64,000 nucleotides of DNA from Collybiopsis luxurians FD-317 M1. Taxonomy: Eukaryota > Basidiomycota > Agaricomycetes > Agaricales > Omphalotaceae. This document shows, piece by piece, positions 12,648-24,454 of the stretch. Made by a program: the position numbers and the translations under genes. The notes under the pieces are model-generated. The model made no database searches. It was not told where the DNA came from and worked only from the letters and a program-made list of their open reading frames with translations. The first letter of the stretch is position 1; each line of letters opens with the position of its first letter. The stretch lies in assembly GCA_000827265.1 (NCBI GenBank), contig KN834751.1:440113-504112 (forward strand), given 5' to 3'.

Positions 12648-12911
12648 TTCGCTGGTTACACTGTACTTACTGGAGGCCCCATCCCGAGTCTCCAATGTAC
12701 ATGCGCCCTAACACACTCTCACCCATGCCACCATAGCTCATTGCATGCTTCCTTCCTTTTCATAATACACTCCTTTCGAACACTGTATATCTCTCTGTAT
12801 AAGTAGCTCACTCTCGAGGTGCAGACAGCAGGTGAAAACCGTTAGCTTATTGATACAATATTCACTTCACAGTACAAGTCAACAGTGATACATAGAATGT
12901 ATCTATCGTAG
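12648..12911. other. Convergent spacer
   Basis: 264 bases between two stop codons, expected to hold two 3' untranslated regions. No gene or repeat is visible. Confidence 0.5.
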
Positions 12912-14397
12912 TCAGCTCCAGCTCACACTTCTTGCCCTTACATAACTAGAATTTTTCCGCAAAGAAGGTGGAGGAGATGGCCTCGGGGAAGGCAACTTCC
13001 CTTCACCCTCGCAGGCTGACGGTGGAGATAGACGCTCGCCATCCTTTTTCTTGGGAATAACAATATTTGGGGTGCTAACCTCGCTACGGGTCCGCCTGCG
13101 CGCGACTGCAGTTTCCCATGCGCTTCGCAGTGGCCCAGTGTCTTGTTTGACTTTGGCTTCGATGATCATATTCTGAAGACAGTTATAAGAGAACAAGTTA
13201 GAAAATGCTAATGAAAAATTTGGTACCTTCAGTTCCTCAGCAAGTGCATCAATGACATCGGAGGTCGGTTCCAGCATTGGTCGCATTTCAGAAGTACTGA
13301 CCCTAGAGGTAGGCGATGAAGGATGTATAGAGTGAAGATCGGTATGAAGGATGATGGAAGCTGCATGAGGATCAATTTTTGGAAGTAACTGTATCATCAA
13401 AAGGGCCTACCTTCTTTATCGCTGAAAGCAGCCAATTGGTTTATTTGCTGTAAGAGCATTCGCTGCTCGCTGCGTTCATCATTGGGGAACAGTTGGGGCG
13501 CGACGCGAGTAAGGGCGATGCTCAGGAATATGAACATTTGATGCAGGAAAAGAATGTGCTGATAAGCCACTCGTTGGGGAAAGATGACGTGGAGAAGGGT
13601 TGGATGGGAACTGCCGTTCTGGGGGTCCCAGAAAGCAGAGGAAAAGACCGAAAGAGAAGACGGTGAAGGATAGAGGACATATGCAAGCTCGGATGCAAAG
13701 AACACTAGAAATAAAACATAGCGCCACTGAGCAATTGTCAGCAATCAAGCAGCGAATCAACCAAGGAAAACATACAAATTTCACTGAACTCTGGTTACCG
13801 AGAGCAGAAAAGACCAACAAACCAACGGCTGTGACTATATGGTAGCCTGCGGATTGAAGAAGTCCATGCCGTATGTATTCGCGGGGAGTGCTCAACTGGC
13901 TCCACTGTAGAACGTCGGGTCCAAATCTAAGAACAGGGCTCATATGAACATTCGAACGGTGCCAATTCATAAACTACCACTCGCCTGTCATAGGCAAATC
14001 GTATGGTAGGGTTTTTCAGAGCTTCAAATACATCTCTGGTTCGCATGAACAACTCGGCTCCATTAGAGCCTACTCTATCGGGATGATATCTTTTCGCGAA
14101 GTGTCTGAAAGCCAATTTGAGTCCATTCTCATCCACGTCTGGCGGGACTCCGAGAATTTCGTAAAAGTTTGGGGCCATATTATTGGAGCCATTGATTAAT
14201 GTGTATATGAGGTATGCAAGAACGACTGCGGCATAGGTGTAACGATGGAACTGAACATAAAGTGGCGATCCTAGGGAGGGAGAGGGACGACCTGATACTT
14301 GCGGATAGTATTGGAGGACAATTTTCAAAGCATGCTGGGTGACGAATTGCGGTACAAATGACCAGCCAACGATTCCTAGAATGGCTGAAGATAACAT
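12912..14397 (-). CDS. Membrane-anchored J-domain (DnaJ-like) protein
   Basis: The N-terminus (MLSSAILGIVGWSFVPQFVT) and YAAVVLAYLIYTLI form membrane segments. They are followed by a J domain around residues 70-125: NFYEILGVPPDVDENGLKLA and KRYHPDR with the HPD tripeptide that activates Hsp70. After the J domain come three or more hydrophobic segments (VTAVGLLVFSALG, YVLFLVFFASELAYVLYP, HILFLHQMFIFLSIALT) and a basic, proline-rich tail ending VRARSVSWS. The likely role is recruiting an Hsp70 to the ER membrane or another membrane. The join YDR|FGPDV requires an intron that begins with GC instead of GT (13927-13984). It shares a 160-base divergent promoter with RIT1. Confidence 0.87.
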
Positions 14398-14559
14398 TTA
14401 TACTTTGCTGAGAAGATCCTATACGTGTCGAAGAGGTGAGTGGCAATTAATTGCCAGCAAGGGCAACGCCGTTACGCGCAGCGAGCAATTTGGTAGATGT
14501 TGAACAAAGTAAAGAGATGGCGTCTATATAAGCGCACATTCAATTTACCTCGAACCGCC

Positions 14560-16361
14560 ATGAATGAAGCTTTTGCTCATCTCCGAAGGGAATCACTGGA
14601 TATATTCAATCGTTTGAAATCTATTCAAGAGGATATCAATTTTGTGAACCAAGTACACTACCATTATCCTGAATTTCCTCTTCTTCGTACGTCAATTTTG
14701 CGATCTTTCCACAATGAAATCGCTGAAGGATCTGTCTACCAGCCAACTTGCGATGCGGGGCCTGGTATACTGATCCTTCATTGGTGTGCTCGCAAGTTGT
14801 ATCTACAACCCATAATCTCAATATTCATAGGCGGCTCCTCATCCCGTTTACTTCAAGTCGACCGATGGTCATTTTCTCAACTGGAATTTTAACCTTAGAA
14901 GGCCAAACTTACACTTGCTGAATGCACAATACAAGGGGTATGTTCTGCAAGCTTCATCTCTCCGCTCGATGTATTTTATCTACTCTAAGAATCGTTTTAG
15001 TGGACTCTACTAGATCGGGAAAACGTATGCCAGATGCGTTATCAAAGACTGTTCCTAGTGAGTTCAACCAAGCCCACCATCACTCGCCACCATCGTCACG
15101 CTGATATTGAATGAAGTCTGGTGCTCTGTTATTAATCGCGCAATACTTCTACGGTACCCGGAGAAACCGCGCGACCAGTGGGACGTCGAACTTTATACGC
15201 CTCCGGGTGTAATTAGTACGCATGAGCATTCCCAAATCTTGCTTCTACTAGATGGATGGGCCAGATCTCTCCATGTGCAGCTCCTCTAACGTCTCGAATG
15301 CTTTCAAACTAACATTATCTCACACCAGGAATCATCTTATTCTCTTCCGAATTTGGAGAAGCCTCTTAGGCCTGTGAGCGTTTGGCCTTTTGCCGACTCT
15401 GTACATACTGACGGTCAACCAGATATGGATCACCCCTTCTTCGACATCATTCCCCAAATTTCCCCCGACTGAGACACTGTTCATACCTGTAATCTGTGTG
15501 TCAGCTTCACGTCAGGTCGAAGAGGGATCTGACCGCCGTAGTGGAGGATTTGTGTACATTCAAGGTTCGGGAGACGACCATGAATCATGGGGAATGGTCG
15601 GTTGGCTACTTGATGTCTGCTGGCTGGAATGCTAACCATAGCAACAAAGGGCTTGAACCCAGCTATTTTTTGGCAAAATCGTGAACGCATCTTCTCTGCC
15701 GATCGATCCGAAATGGAAAGGGTCGTTGCATCGGCTGTATCTAGTTCTCAAACGGAGACTTCGGCGCACAGACCTTCTGCTGTAGGCAGAGTAGACGGAC
15801 GCATATTATTGTGTTCGACGGCTGATTTAACTAGCTCTTCAGGCAAATTATTGACCATGATAGGTGAAGACTCGACCGATGTTGCATTTATCGTCATCTC
15901 ATGTCGGGAGCAAGAAAAGTTCCGCGACAAGCTCAGATCGCTTTTCTTCGTAACGTCGGAGGGAAAGAAAGGACAAGCCCATTTTTTACAAACTCTTCTT
16001 CCCCGTTCGATGGAGTTTATACAGAAATATCTTGCTCAGGGCATGCACGTCTGTATTGCATGTGATACTGGAAAAGATTTGAGTGTCGGAGTGGCGACTG
16101 CTGCTCTTCAAAAGTTTTTTGACGACAATGGTAACTTCTCAGAAACAGAGCTACATGTCCCTGGTGAGTTCCGCGCTTCTATGATCGGCTCCTGCCATTA
16201 CCAAGTACAAACAAATGGTCTTTCCAGATAAACGCAGCATCCGGACGCGTCTAGAGTGGATAATAGCCGAAAGGCCCGAAGCCAACCCCTCGCGGAACAC
16301 TCTGAAGAGAGTCAATGAATTCCTTCTGACATCCAGCTCTTTTCTTCGCAAAGCCGTCTAA
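14560..16361 (+). CDS. RIT1: Initiator tRNA A64 2'-O-ribosylphosphate transferase
   Basis: Rit1 adds a phosphoribosyl group to A64 of initiator tRNA-Met, which keeps it out of elongation. The start MNEAFAHLRRESLDIFNRLK at 14560 matches the family better than an in-frame ATG at 14497. Later exons give NLRCGAWYTDPSL, VYFKSTDGHFLNWNFNLRRP, GIVLVDSTRSGKRMPDALSK, VWCSVINRAILL, HEHSQILLLLDGWARSL and WQNRERIFSADRSEM. The C-terminal phosphatase-like domain has VCIACDTGKDLSVGVATAAL. About eight short introns are needed. The last exon ends TSSSFLRKAV, with TAA at 16359-16361, only 21 bases before the stop of RIM13 on the other strand. Confidence 0.93.
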
Positions 16362-16382
16362 TACGCAAATACTCCCCGGTCC

Positions 16383-19300
16383 CTATGACGATCTTGCTTT
16401 CAGCTCTGTAGGGGCGAGGGTGCTGAATACGATCAGTTGAAAATCAGACTGCGTCCCGGGATTGTACGTCGAGGGAACAACCCAAAAACGCCCGCTAGGC
16501 AAGGACGTCAGGGGTGTTACTACTCCGGTAATCGCATCGTCATAGGGACCAGAAGTCGCGACATGCCCATCACTAGATGGGTGCTCAGACACGGAGTACA
16601 CAGTGACGTTCAAACTAATACTTGATGATGGTCGAAGGAGCTGTAATCTTATTCTGAAAAATAGAACAGGTGTTATGCATGTTTTTGTGCACTTCGGAAA
16701 ACTCTTACTGAACTCGTGCCTGCGCTGGAAGGTTCAATTCGTATATTGGATTTTTGAAATACCTATTGAAGCTTGGAGCTCCCGCGGCCGACGTAGCATC
16801 CCTGCCGGACTGTCAGGCAGAAATCTCTGCAAAAAAACAAAGTTTGTTCTTACCATGCACCCTTAACAGTCTTCCTATACATTCCAGCCCCTTCTTGGGG
16901 AATGACACCAATATCAAACTCTGCAAAACTGTTTACTGTTAGCGTATATGACCCCGTTTGAGAGGGTTCAAAAGCCGATATGATAACGCTGTAGTGACCA
17001 GCTTTGTACAAAAGAGTAAGCAGATGTCAAGCTAATAGAAAAATACTCACGCGAAAGTTGAGTGGTAACCCGAGCAAGTCCGCGAGTGTACACTCCCGAC
17101 GTGGCGACAATGTTCTTTTGTGAGGGCCTACAAACATTTGCTTTATTAGTACATGATGGTTGAGCTGCCATGCAAATATTACTCGTTGACCCTTTCGCCT
17201 TGAGACCAACAAATCATAACTTGAATCGGTAATTCTTTATTGGTCTCCACAACTATAGTCGTCCGCTTCTTAGTTCTTGTTGTGGACTCCCGGTAGGGAT
17301 GTACGCGAAGATGATATTGAGGGTTGATCATGAAGGTAGGATGAGTATGGTTTCCCCCGGAATTATTATTTGTGAGAGTGCCTTCCAGCTAGATCGAGTT
17401 GTTGAATGTATCGACGGACATACAACAAAGCATACCATTTTAATAAATGGGAATCTTATAATGTCCTTCTCCCAGGCGAGCTTGAGGTGCTTAGAGGCGT
17501 AGATTGTCACATCGAAGCCGACATCTTCGGAAGCATCATCACAGATGGCAAAAATGGACAAGGAAGCGGAATGATTCAACGGCGGAATTCTCATCCTAGT
17601 CTTGATGTTTCCCTGCGTTTGAGAAGCCTCGCGTTAGTAGTGAAAAACGACGCACCAAGACATGTGGACTATTGGTGAAAATTCCCTTGAAACGGTCAAC
17701 CAACGTCAACACAGACGCAAAAAATCTCGTTGATATTCGCACCCTATTCGACAGCTTTTGCTTATCGCATACAATTGAACATCCGACCTCGTCATCCTCA
17801 ATCTGAACTTGGCAGGCTATAAACGTTCCGGTATTCCTGGTATCGTGAACGTGTCGTGTAAGGAGCACCCATAATTCATCACGCTCCTCCGAGTTAGTAG
17901 CGTGGAATTTAGCACGAACTTGATGAGTGCAGGCTATTCAATCGTCAGGGAAGGCCGTGAAGTAGTGTTACGAGCGACGGACACTTTTTATTTGCTTGCA
18001 TTCGCCACATACTATACAACATGATATCAGCGCAGAACTTGGATTGGCGGTCGTATGAGACTAACGCGTGGTATGTTAGGCGAGAAGACCACATGTTAGG
18101 GTCCCAGTTAAGATAAATCCCTTCGAAAATATCAAGGACATCCGACCAAGGGATATTAAGTAAGCCTAGGGATAATTTTGAGCGAAAGCGAGATCAACGA
18201 GGCAAAGTATAGACCTGGCCTCTCAAATGTTGTAATATCCGGGGTCTCGGAATGACCCCAGGAATCAAGAATCGTGACAAACCGACCATTCTCAGTTTCA
18301 CGTACATCTATTAGACTTGTCAGCTAAGCTGGAAAAAATACAAGACTTCAGCGCACCCACCAATAGCAGCATAGCAATGAGTTGCAAGAAATTTTTTGTC
18401 ACTCCAGCGGATATTCGGATTTGGTCCCGTACCGAAAGTCAGCATGCATCGTCCACTACCAAAACCTTCCGCTATTCTAGTCCACGTTTTTTCTTCCTCA
18501 AAATTGGACCTGTGAGAGTGTTTAGATCAAATCTGTTGGGGAAAGGTCGCAGAAATTTACCTCTTGATATCAATATGTTCTGGAATCCAGCCTGTCAACG
18601 TGCTACTTCGAGTGAGAAAGCATGACTAAACGAAGAGTAAACCTACTGCAGATCGATTGCAGAGTTCCTGTCAGAATAGAAACTGAGAACCAGGAATTCA
18701 ACTTCTTATAGTCGGAGCGTTTCTTACGACCCAGGAAAATCATAACCGCCCATTAAGACCATGTACTGAAAAATAGCAGTTACGGTCGCCGAGATACGCG
18801 ATTCAAAAATTACTTACCCCTTTCTCAAGGATGCTTGGCCAGGATGTTAGCAATGTTTGAGCAGCGTCTCCGTCTGCGTCTGGTAATTTACAAGTCAGGC
18901 ACAAAGGTACTCCCGAATTTGGATGATACGGCAGCTGTCCGTCGATTCCTACACAAATATTATTGATCAACTCGTACGGAAAGCGAGGTGACCTTACTGA
19001 TCTAAGAGAAGAGATAGATATCAACATTCCTTGTGGAGATCAGAAAGTCAATGGGCTTACTCGTCTCCAATCTCCGTTGAAGAGCAGCTTCAGATCGTAC
19101 AGAGGATATGAAGAGCCCCGATGAGCTGAAATAGAGCTGGATGGATGAATGATGGATTTTGCGAGCTACGATGGGAACACCTGTTGGCACTCTGCGAGCC
19201 CCTAGCGGCACTATGTACACTCACGTTCGATCTAAAACGGATGCCATGCTCAATACAGCTAGATATAGAGGCGCAAACTGAGCAGTCTGTAACAATGTTC

Positions 19301-19975
19301 TGGGATATGTCTCGAGGAAATACAGAGCGGTCTTCTGCAAGAACATCCCGATCTTCAGCTCTCCAAATGGCGGAAAACTGGGCCTGTAAAGAAGAAAACC
19401 TCGGCTGTTTCTGAACACTGAACATACTTGATTGAGCTCCAGACTATTTTGCAGACCTTATGACACCCACGATGAAGGTCCTGGATCCTCGCGCCATAAA
19501 GGAAATACCATTCCGTTGACGCGCCCGCCCCTTTTCAGAACGTACGATTGTTCCTCTGTGGCCCCAATTAAATACAGCTTGTCGCAAAGAGAAAAACAAG
19601 AACGGACCCGGAGAGAAATAATCTATGATAACGGGTGTCAATCTCGGGGCTTGTTCAGATTGAGCTGATGTTCCTTCACTGGAACTGGGGCTTGGTCGCG
19701 ACCTTTCGGCCATTTCTTTGATTCTCTCGGCTCTTTCGAGCGCCCTGTTTGCGTTATTGTTCCATTGCGACTTATCTCTTTCGGTCGCAGAAGGGGAACT
19801 ACTGAGGTGGATAAAAGACTCTGCGGCTTTAACGTAAAGCCGAAAGGCAGAATCATAGTCTCGTGCCAATTCGGATCTTGTGGCTCTAGAGTACAATGAC
19901 TTTGAACATGAACATGTTAGATTGGATCAGTGAAATACGCCTGGCACCTACCTCAGCATCTTGGGACCTTTGCAT
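16383..19975 (-). CDS. RIM13: Calpain-like cysteine protease of the ambient-pH pathway (RIM13/PalB type)
   Basis: The start is MQRSQDAE at 19975, followed after an intron by an MIT domain (SLYSRATRSELARDYDSAFR...). That domain docks PalB/Rim13 proteases on ESCRT-III at endosomes. The catalytic region has EEQSYVLKRGGRVNGMVFPL, then QAQFSAIWRAEDRDVLAEDR and QNIVTDCSVCASI, where the active-site Cys lies. Further on come MVLMGGYDFPGSNS and LTGWIPE, typical of PalB rather than animal calpains. Beta-sandwich domains follow, and the C-terminus reads GPYDDAITGVVTPLTSLPSG and RFWVVPSTYNPG. The enzyme should cleave the Rim101/PacC transcription factor. Many short introns make exact exon edges in the middle uncertain. 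The assignment itself is strong. Confidence 0.9.
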
Positions 19976-20136
19976 GGTTCAAGTTCAAGTTGAAGCTACC
20001 AATGATCTGGCGGCTATAAATAGGCGCTGTCAGCGTGCGCTCTCGGAAAGGAAATGGGCAAAGCTGGTAATATTTCGCGTCTCTGACGTGAACATGTACA
20101 ATAGGCACTTTTGAAATCTATTGACAGAAACTAATT

Positions 20137-22075
20137 TTACGAACAAGCTGTAAACGCATTGAAATTGTACACTGAGGTATGATTTTGAAATGTAAATCCC
20201 TCCGGGGAACAGTCGGCCACGACTACTCCATTACGCATCATCTGAATTTTTATGCCATCCCCGGGCTCTAGACAGCGAGCTATTTTAGTATATCCTGCAC
20301 TCACGTTCATCTTCTTGACATCACGTTTCCCGTGCAGGCAAACCGTGGCAGGCAGCTTTGCGAAAGCGACAACCCACAGCTTGTCATCAGTCTATAGAGT
20401 ATACGTAACAAAGTTGATCATCGTGGAATTCCATTTTGGCGAAGAACAGCATATCTTACCAAATCCCAATTTTCAGGTCGAGGGACACTATCGCTAGAAG
20501 CAATAGCATATTTACAATGTGGTCGAGCCCACGCGAAAATTTGATCCTTTTCTATCGGGGGATAACGACCATCCTTGAAAGCTCTAATAAAGTGACTAGC
20601 CATTGTCAGCCAGGCATTATGAGGAAATCCGTCGACCCAAGCCTGAGAGTTTGGTTGAGCGCCTTTGATAGGGCCGATATAGTGTGATTCTCCATAGTCT
20701 GAAGACATTAACGTCAGCTACAAGAGTGACAGAAACACAAAGGCAGCTTTCACCGTTCCAAGATATGATCTGAACTATGTCAACCTGATCCCGCATCTCG
20801 ACTAATTGCTCCCAGCGCCGTACAAAGAGCCAGTTATCGGATTGATAGATGTACTGAGTAGAAAAGTCAGCGATCAAGCGGAGAGCTCAGCACAAACTTG
20901 CATTTTTGTTCCAACTATCAGCACCATAGTGCTAGTGAGGATTTTCAATCGGCATTTCGACAAGAGGAGATCAGCAAGTTCCTACGGACAGAGAAAAAGC
21001 AGCAGGAGACTGCGGACATGACAGTACGGCCTTGAAGATTTCGGATATAGTCGTTATCAGAGTCTAAAACGGGACGTTCAATCTCTTGTCGAGAAGAGTT
21101 TGAGTTGAGATGTATCGGCCAACCGCCATTCCACTGCGGAAAATATATCAAAACATGCTGTGATAACATAGCTGAGATGCCAAACATTGAAAGCGCCGTC
21201 CAAAGATTTCATTTTGGGGAACAACGCAGGGTCAATAAAAAGCGACGGTACAAAATGAATCTGCCACGGTGCTTGATTAGCCACTTCATTGTGAAAATCA
21301 AGTCAGAATGGAAAGGGGTTCTGCGGAACAGTAGAAAGTTTCTGGGAAAAAAGAGCCTAGATTCTGCCCGTTCACTGCTCGATTCAATTAAAACTTTGCA
21401 GCTGAGTAATTTGGCCCATTCTGTTGTATGAAAGATTGAACAGTACAGACCGGAGCTTGAATCCTTCTGGAGAGGCGGTCTTTTACGAAGCCCCAGGCAT
21501 GATCCAGAGTCAAATGGCCAAAGAAGCTCTGTTCTCCGGCGAAGGTAGAGAAGAAAATGCCTTGAGAATGACGAAACATTCGTTCGCTCTTGCCAAACTT
21601 CTCAAGATACTTGCATAAGAGTTCAATGTCTTCCTCTGTGCGTGAGGGTACTGAACTGCATTGTTTAAGTGTTCATGGACAACAGAAGGGAAAGTTAAAC
21701 CACCTCATATCAAAGCTCAAGAAAAACCTAAACGGCACAGCTGTTCTTGAAGCGGCGGCGAAACAGTCGGCAACGCGGTCTACTTGCCAAGGTTCTTTGC
21801 CTACGTTCAAAGCAAAACCGTCTCTGCAATGGACTGAGTGAAGAACACTGATGAGTTATTTGTCTCACATGTTGTTGGAATGAGCTAGCTCTATATCTTC
21901 CAGCCACATTTGAGCAGTATACGGCTAGAAGGCAGTTGTTCAGGCGATGATTTCAAGTCGCATTTCTGCACCCACAAAGGTGTTCCCGACCATGAAACTA
22001 GGTGTAGGCAGTCACCAAAATTAATTTACCAAGTGAATATGGGAGCTCATACTGTGCAAATACATATTTCTTCAT
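20137..22075 (-). CDS. GH71 alpha-1,3-glucanase (mutanase), no signal peptide
   Basis: Spliced exons read MKKYVFAHFMVGNTF, PYTAQMWLEDIELAHSNNID, GFALNVGKEPWQVDRVADCF, RFFLSFDM, FFSTFAGEQSFFG, IHFVPSLFIDPALFPKMKSL, IYQSDNWLFVRRWEQLVEMR and VDIVQIISWNDYGESHYIGP. They continue with GAQPNSQAWVDGFPHNAWL and a C-terminal beta domain ending TSVYNFNAFTACS (TAA at 20137). These are hallmarks of glycoside hydrolase family 71, which cuts alpha-1,3-glucan of fungal walls. The ATG at 22075 lies right at the start of the catalytic fold, so no secretion signal is visible. In fission yeast, Agn1 is secreted while Agn2 has no signal and acts in spore release; this protein looks like the second kind (inference). 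Its promoter lies in a 130-base divergent spacer. Confidence 0.9.
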
Positions 22076-22205
22076 TCCAGAACTCGACAGATGACGGTAT
22101 TCAAACGAAGGACTTCGCCGTCACGTGGACAAATTATTCAAAAGTTCAACTTAAACTTCGACCTCCACCCCACGAGAGTAATCCCAGGAACTCAACCCTT
22201 TATAT

Positions 22206-23285
22206 ATGGATATCTTTCGTGATGCTGCTCGCCCCAAATACAGGGCTTCTAAGGTGAAGCTGAAAGCTAAAGTTCCTGCCGTTGGCCCGAAAACGCCACA
22301 GTCCCCTCCGAAATTTCCATCTTCTCCTCTTCCTCCATCTTCTCCTTTTGCGTCATCTTCTTCACAGATATTTCAGTACTCTCTTCCCGCTGCATCCTCT
22401 GAACCATTCTTCTCAGACCAGAAGAAGGAAAAACCGTTCTATGCCCGTGTGGAGGTTGAGGAAGATCGCGATTTTGATTCTGATGTTTATGGAATGATGG
22501 AAGACGATTGTGACGCAAAGAGAGATATCGTTTTTTCTACCAGAAACCCAGACCCTTTTGGTTTTTTTGCTATGGAAGCAAAGCTAAAAGCCAAACGTAC
22601 TCAGGATTCTGGCACTACTTCAAAAATGGCTCCCGTTCTCATCGTCAGTCAACCTTTGAAGCCGCCTCGATCCCCTCATAAGCAGCGCATTGGCAAACGT
22701 CCATCTGCGAGCCTAGCACGGGGCTGCTCTCCTTCCCTACCGAGCTCGCCCTCTCCCGCGAAACGGCGTCGTGTTACAAAATCTGATTTCGCAGGAGAGA
22801 TTATTGACAATAGCGATGGTACCGAAAGGGAACCTGGTAAGAATGACGGGAATAGCCATGCCGTTCAATTCGAAGGTGCTTCTAGGAAGCGAGCGAAAAC
22901 CAAGGTTGGCGGGAGAAGAGACAAGACTCATGTCGACAAGCCAGTCGACCCCAAGAAGTTAGCCCGAGATCTGACGGCGCTATTGCCTAAGAGGGCAGCA
23001 CAAAGCAATATCAAGCCTCGTCAGGGTCGAACCAAAGTTGACTCGGACTGCGAGGAGGCAGATGGCCACAGGCACACCCGTAGGAGCGCAAATCGTGGAA
23101 AGCGGGCGAACAAGACCATCGGGTATGATGCATCTGACAACGTAGGTCCCTTCCTTCAATTATATCATTCTCAGTCCTTTTTACCCTTCCACTAGGAACA
23201 GATTACAGAACGACAAAAACGTATTGAATATTTCAAAAAATTGGAGAGCTACGAGGTCGCTAAAGAAAATGTTTATGTGATCTGA
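22206..23285 (+). CDS. Basic, disordered, probably nuclear protein of unknown function
   Basis: Exon 1 (22206-23141) and exon 2 (23196-23285) join as ...DASDN|EQITERQKRIEYFKKLESYE and end KENVYVI. The body is rich in Ser, Pro, Lys and Arg, with runs such as PPKFPSSPLPPSSPFASSSS and SPSPAKRRRVTK. There are several nuclear-localisation-like basic clusters (KRRR, RKRAKTK, KPVDPKK). The C-terminal 25 residues look helical and are the most likely conserved part. I do not recognise the family. It could be a chromatin or cell-cycle adaptor, but nothing visible proves a role. It diverges from the GH71 gene with 130 bases between starts. Confidence 0.75.
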
Positions 23286-23412
23286 GCTCTAATTTCTTCC
23301 TTTTTCCTGCATTTACTTGATAACGATTAGAGATCTTGTACAATAAGGATGAGATTTCTTGATTATAGGTACCATTGTATATATTCAAATCAATCGCATA
23401 ACATCTCAAATG

Positions 23413-24022
23413 TCAAGCAGCGTGTTCCTTGAGCTTCGCTCTTCTCCTCTCTTCCTGGAAAAATTCAGCCGTCACTTTGCTATCCACAAATTCTTTCACA
23501 CTACATATTCTCGGCAGCTTCCCTGGTTCCTCGGAAGCCTTGAAATGAAGCACGAGCATGTACTCATTTGCGAACGCAGCTCCGCTCACGCCTGTCCCGA
23601 CCGAGGAAGCCTTTAAATGTGGCAGCTAGAGTAAATCAACCTTCTGCAAGCAAAAAAGTAACACGTACATGAATAATTATGGAGTTTTCGTTTGACTCTA
23701 TCACTTCATGCAGAGATACCTAAAAAGCAAGTTCACATTCGTTCTCCCCACCAAGGTAAACACATACCTTGTATTCACGAATGAATTGCAGTAGTCCCCG
23801 CACATAGTCCCTATACTGATTCTTGCTAAGGACAGGCCTGCATAAAGATTGGGGTAAAATCCGATGCTCTAGATTGTCGTCGAAGAGTGATAACATCTGG
23901 TCAACTCCGTCTGGACCCTCTCCAACCCATAAATTGCGCGCGTCGATAAACGCAAGCGCAGTCTGGAGATTCGGCGATCGGTCGTCTGGCGGCATATATT
24001 TTAACGGCGATGGTGTCCACAT
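23413..24022 (-). CDS. Small NTF2-like (SnoaL-type fold) protein
   Basis: Three exons. The first starts at 24022 and includes LQTALAFIDARNLW, MLSLFDDNLEHRILPQSLCR and KNQYRDYVRGLLQFIREYK. The second gives VSLHEVIESNENSIIIH. The third reads ASSVGTGVSGAAFANEYMLV, LHFKASEEPGKLPRICSVKE and FVDSKVTAEFFQEERRAKLK, and ends EHAA (TGA at 23413). An N-terminal helix pair followed by beta strands containing 'HAS...G...NEYM' and 'EFVDS' fits the NTF2-like fold common in basidiomycete small proteins. No catalytic function can be assigned. The acceptor of the second intron has two options that differ by five codons. Confidence 0.75.
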
Positions 24023-24454
24023 AGGTTCAGCGTTGAACTAAGATATGGAGAGGCCGGTGAAGGGAAAAGAGAGAACAGATTGTCTACGAAAAACAGTATG
24101 AGGGAAGCGAGAATAGAATATACCCACTTAAAAACTTTCCAGTGTGAGAGAGTACATTTATCGTGAATGAATGCATATACATGCATTACCCACTATCAAC
24201 CTTCTATCTCCATTTCACCGTCGAACCTAGTTCTCGGCATTCTTACTTGACATACATAAAATGATTTGCGTACTCAGGACTGAGTGTATTGCAAAAGTTT
24301 TGAAAACAAAGGGCTGTACCATCTTAGTGATGACAGATATAGGGTCTTTACTTACATAGGAGAAACGGACCCGCTAAATGGTAATACTATTCACAGGCCC
24401 GACCTTCCCATGAGCGATATGTACGTGATATGAACCCGTCCTGTACATGGAGCA
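24023..24454. other. Spacer between two minus-strand genes
   Basis: About 430 bases that should hold the KRI1 3' end and the promoter of the NTF2-like gene. The open frames here are short and unsupported; no repeats are seen. Confidence 0.5.
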
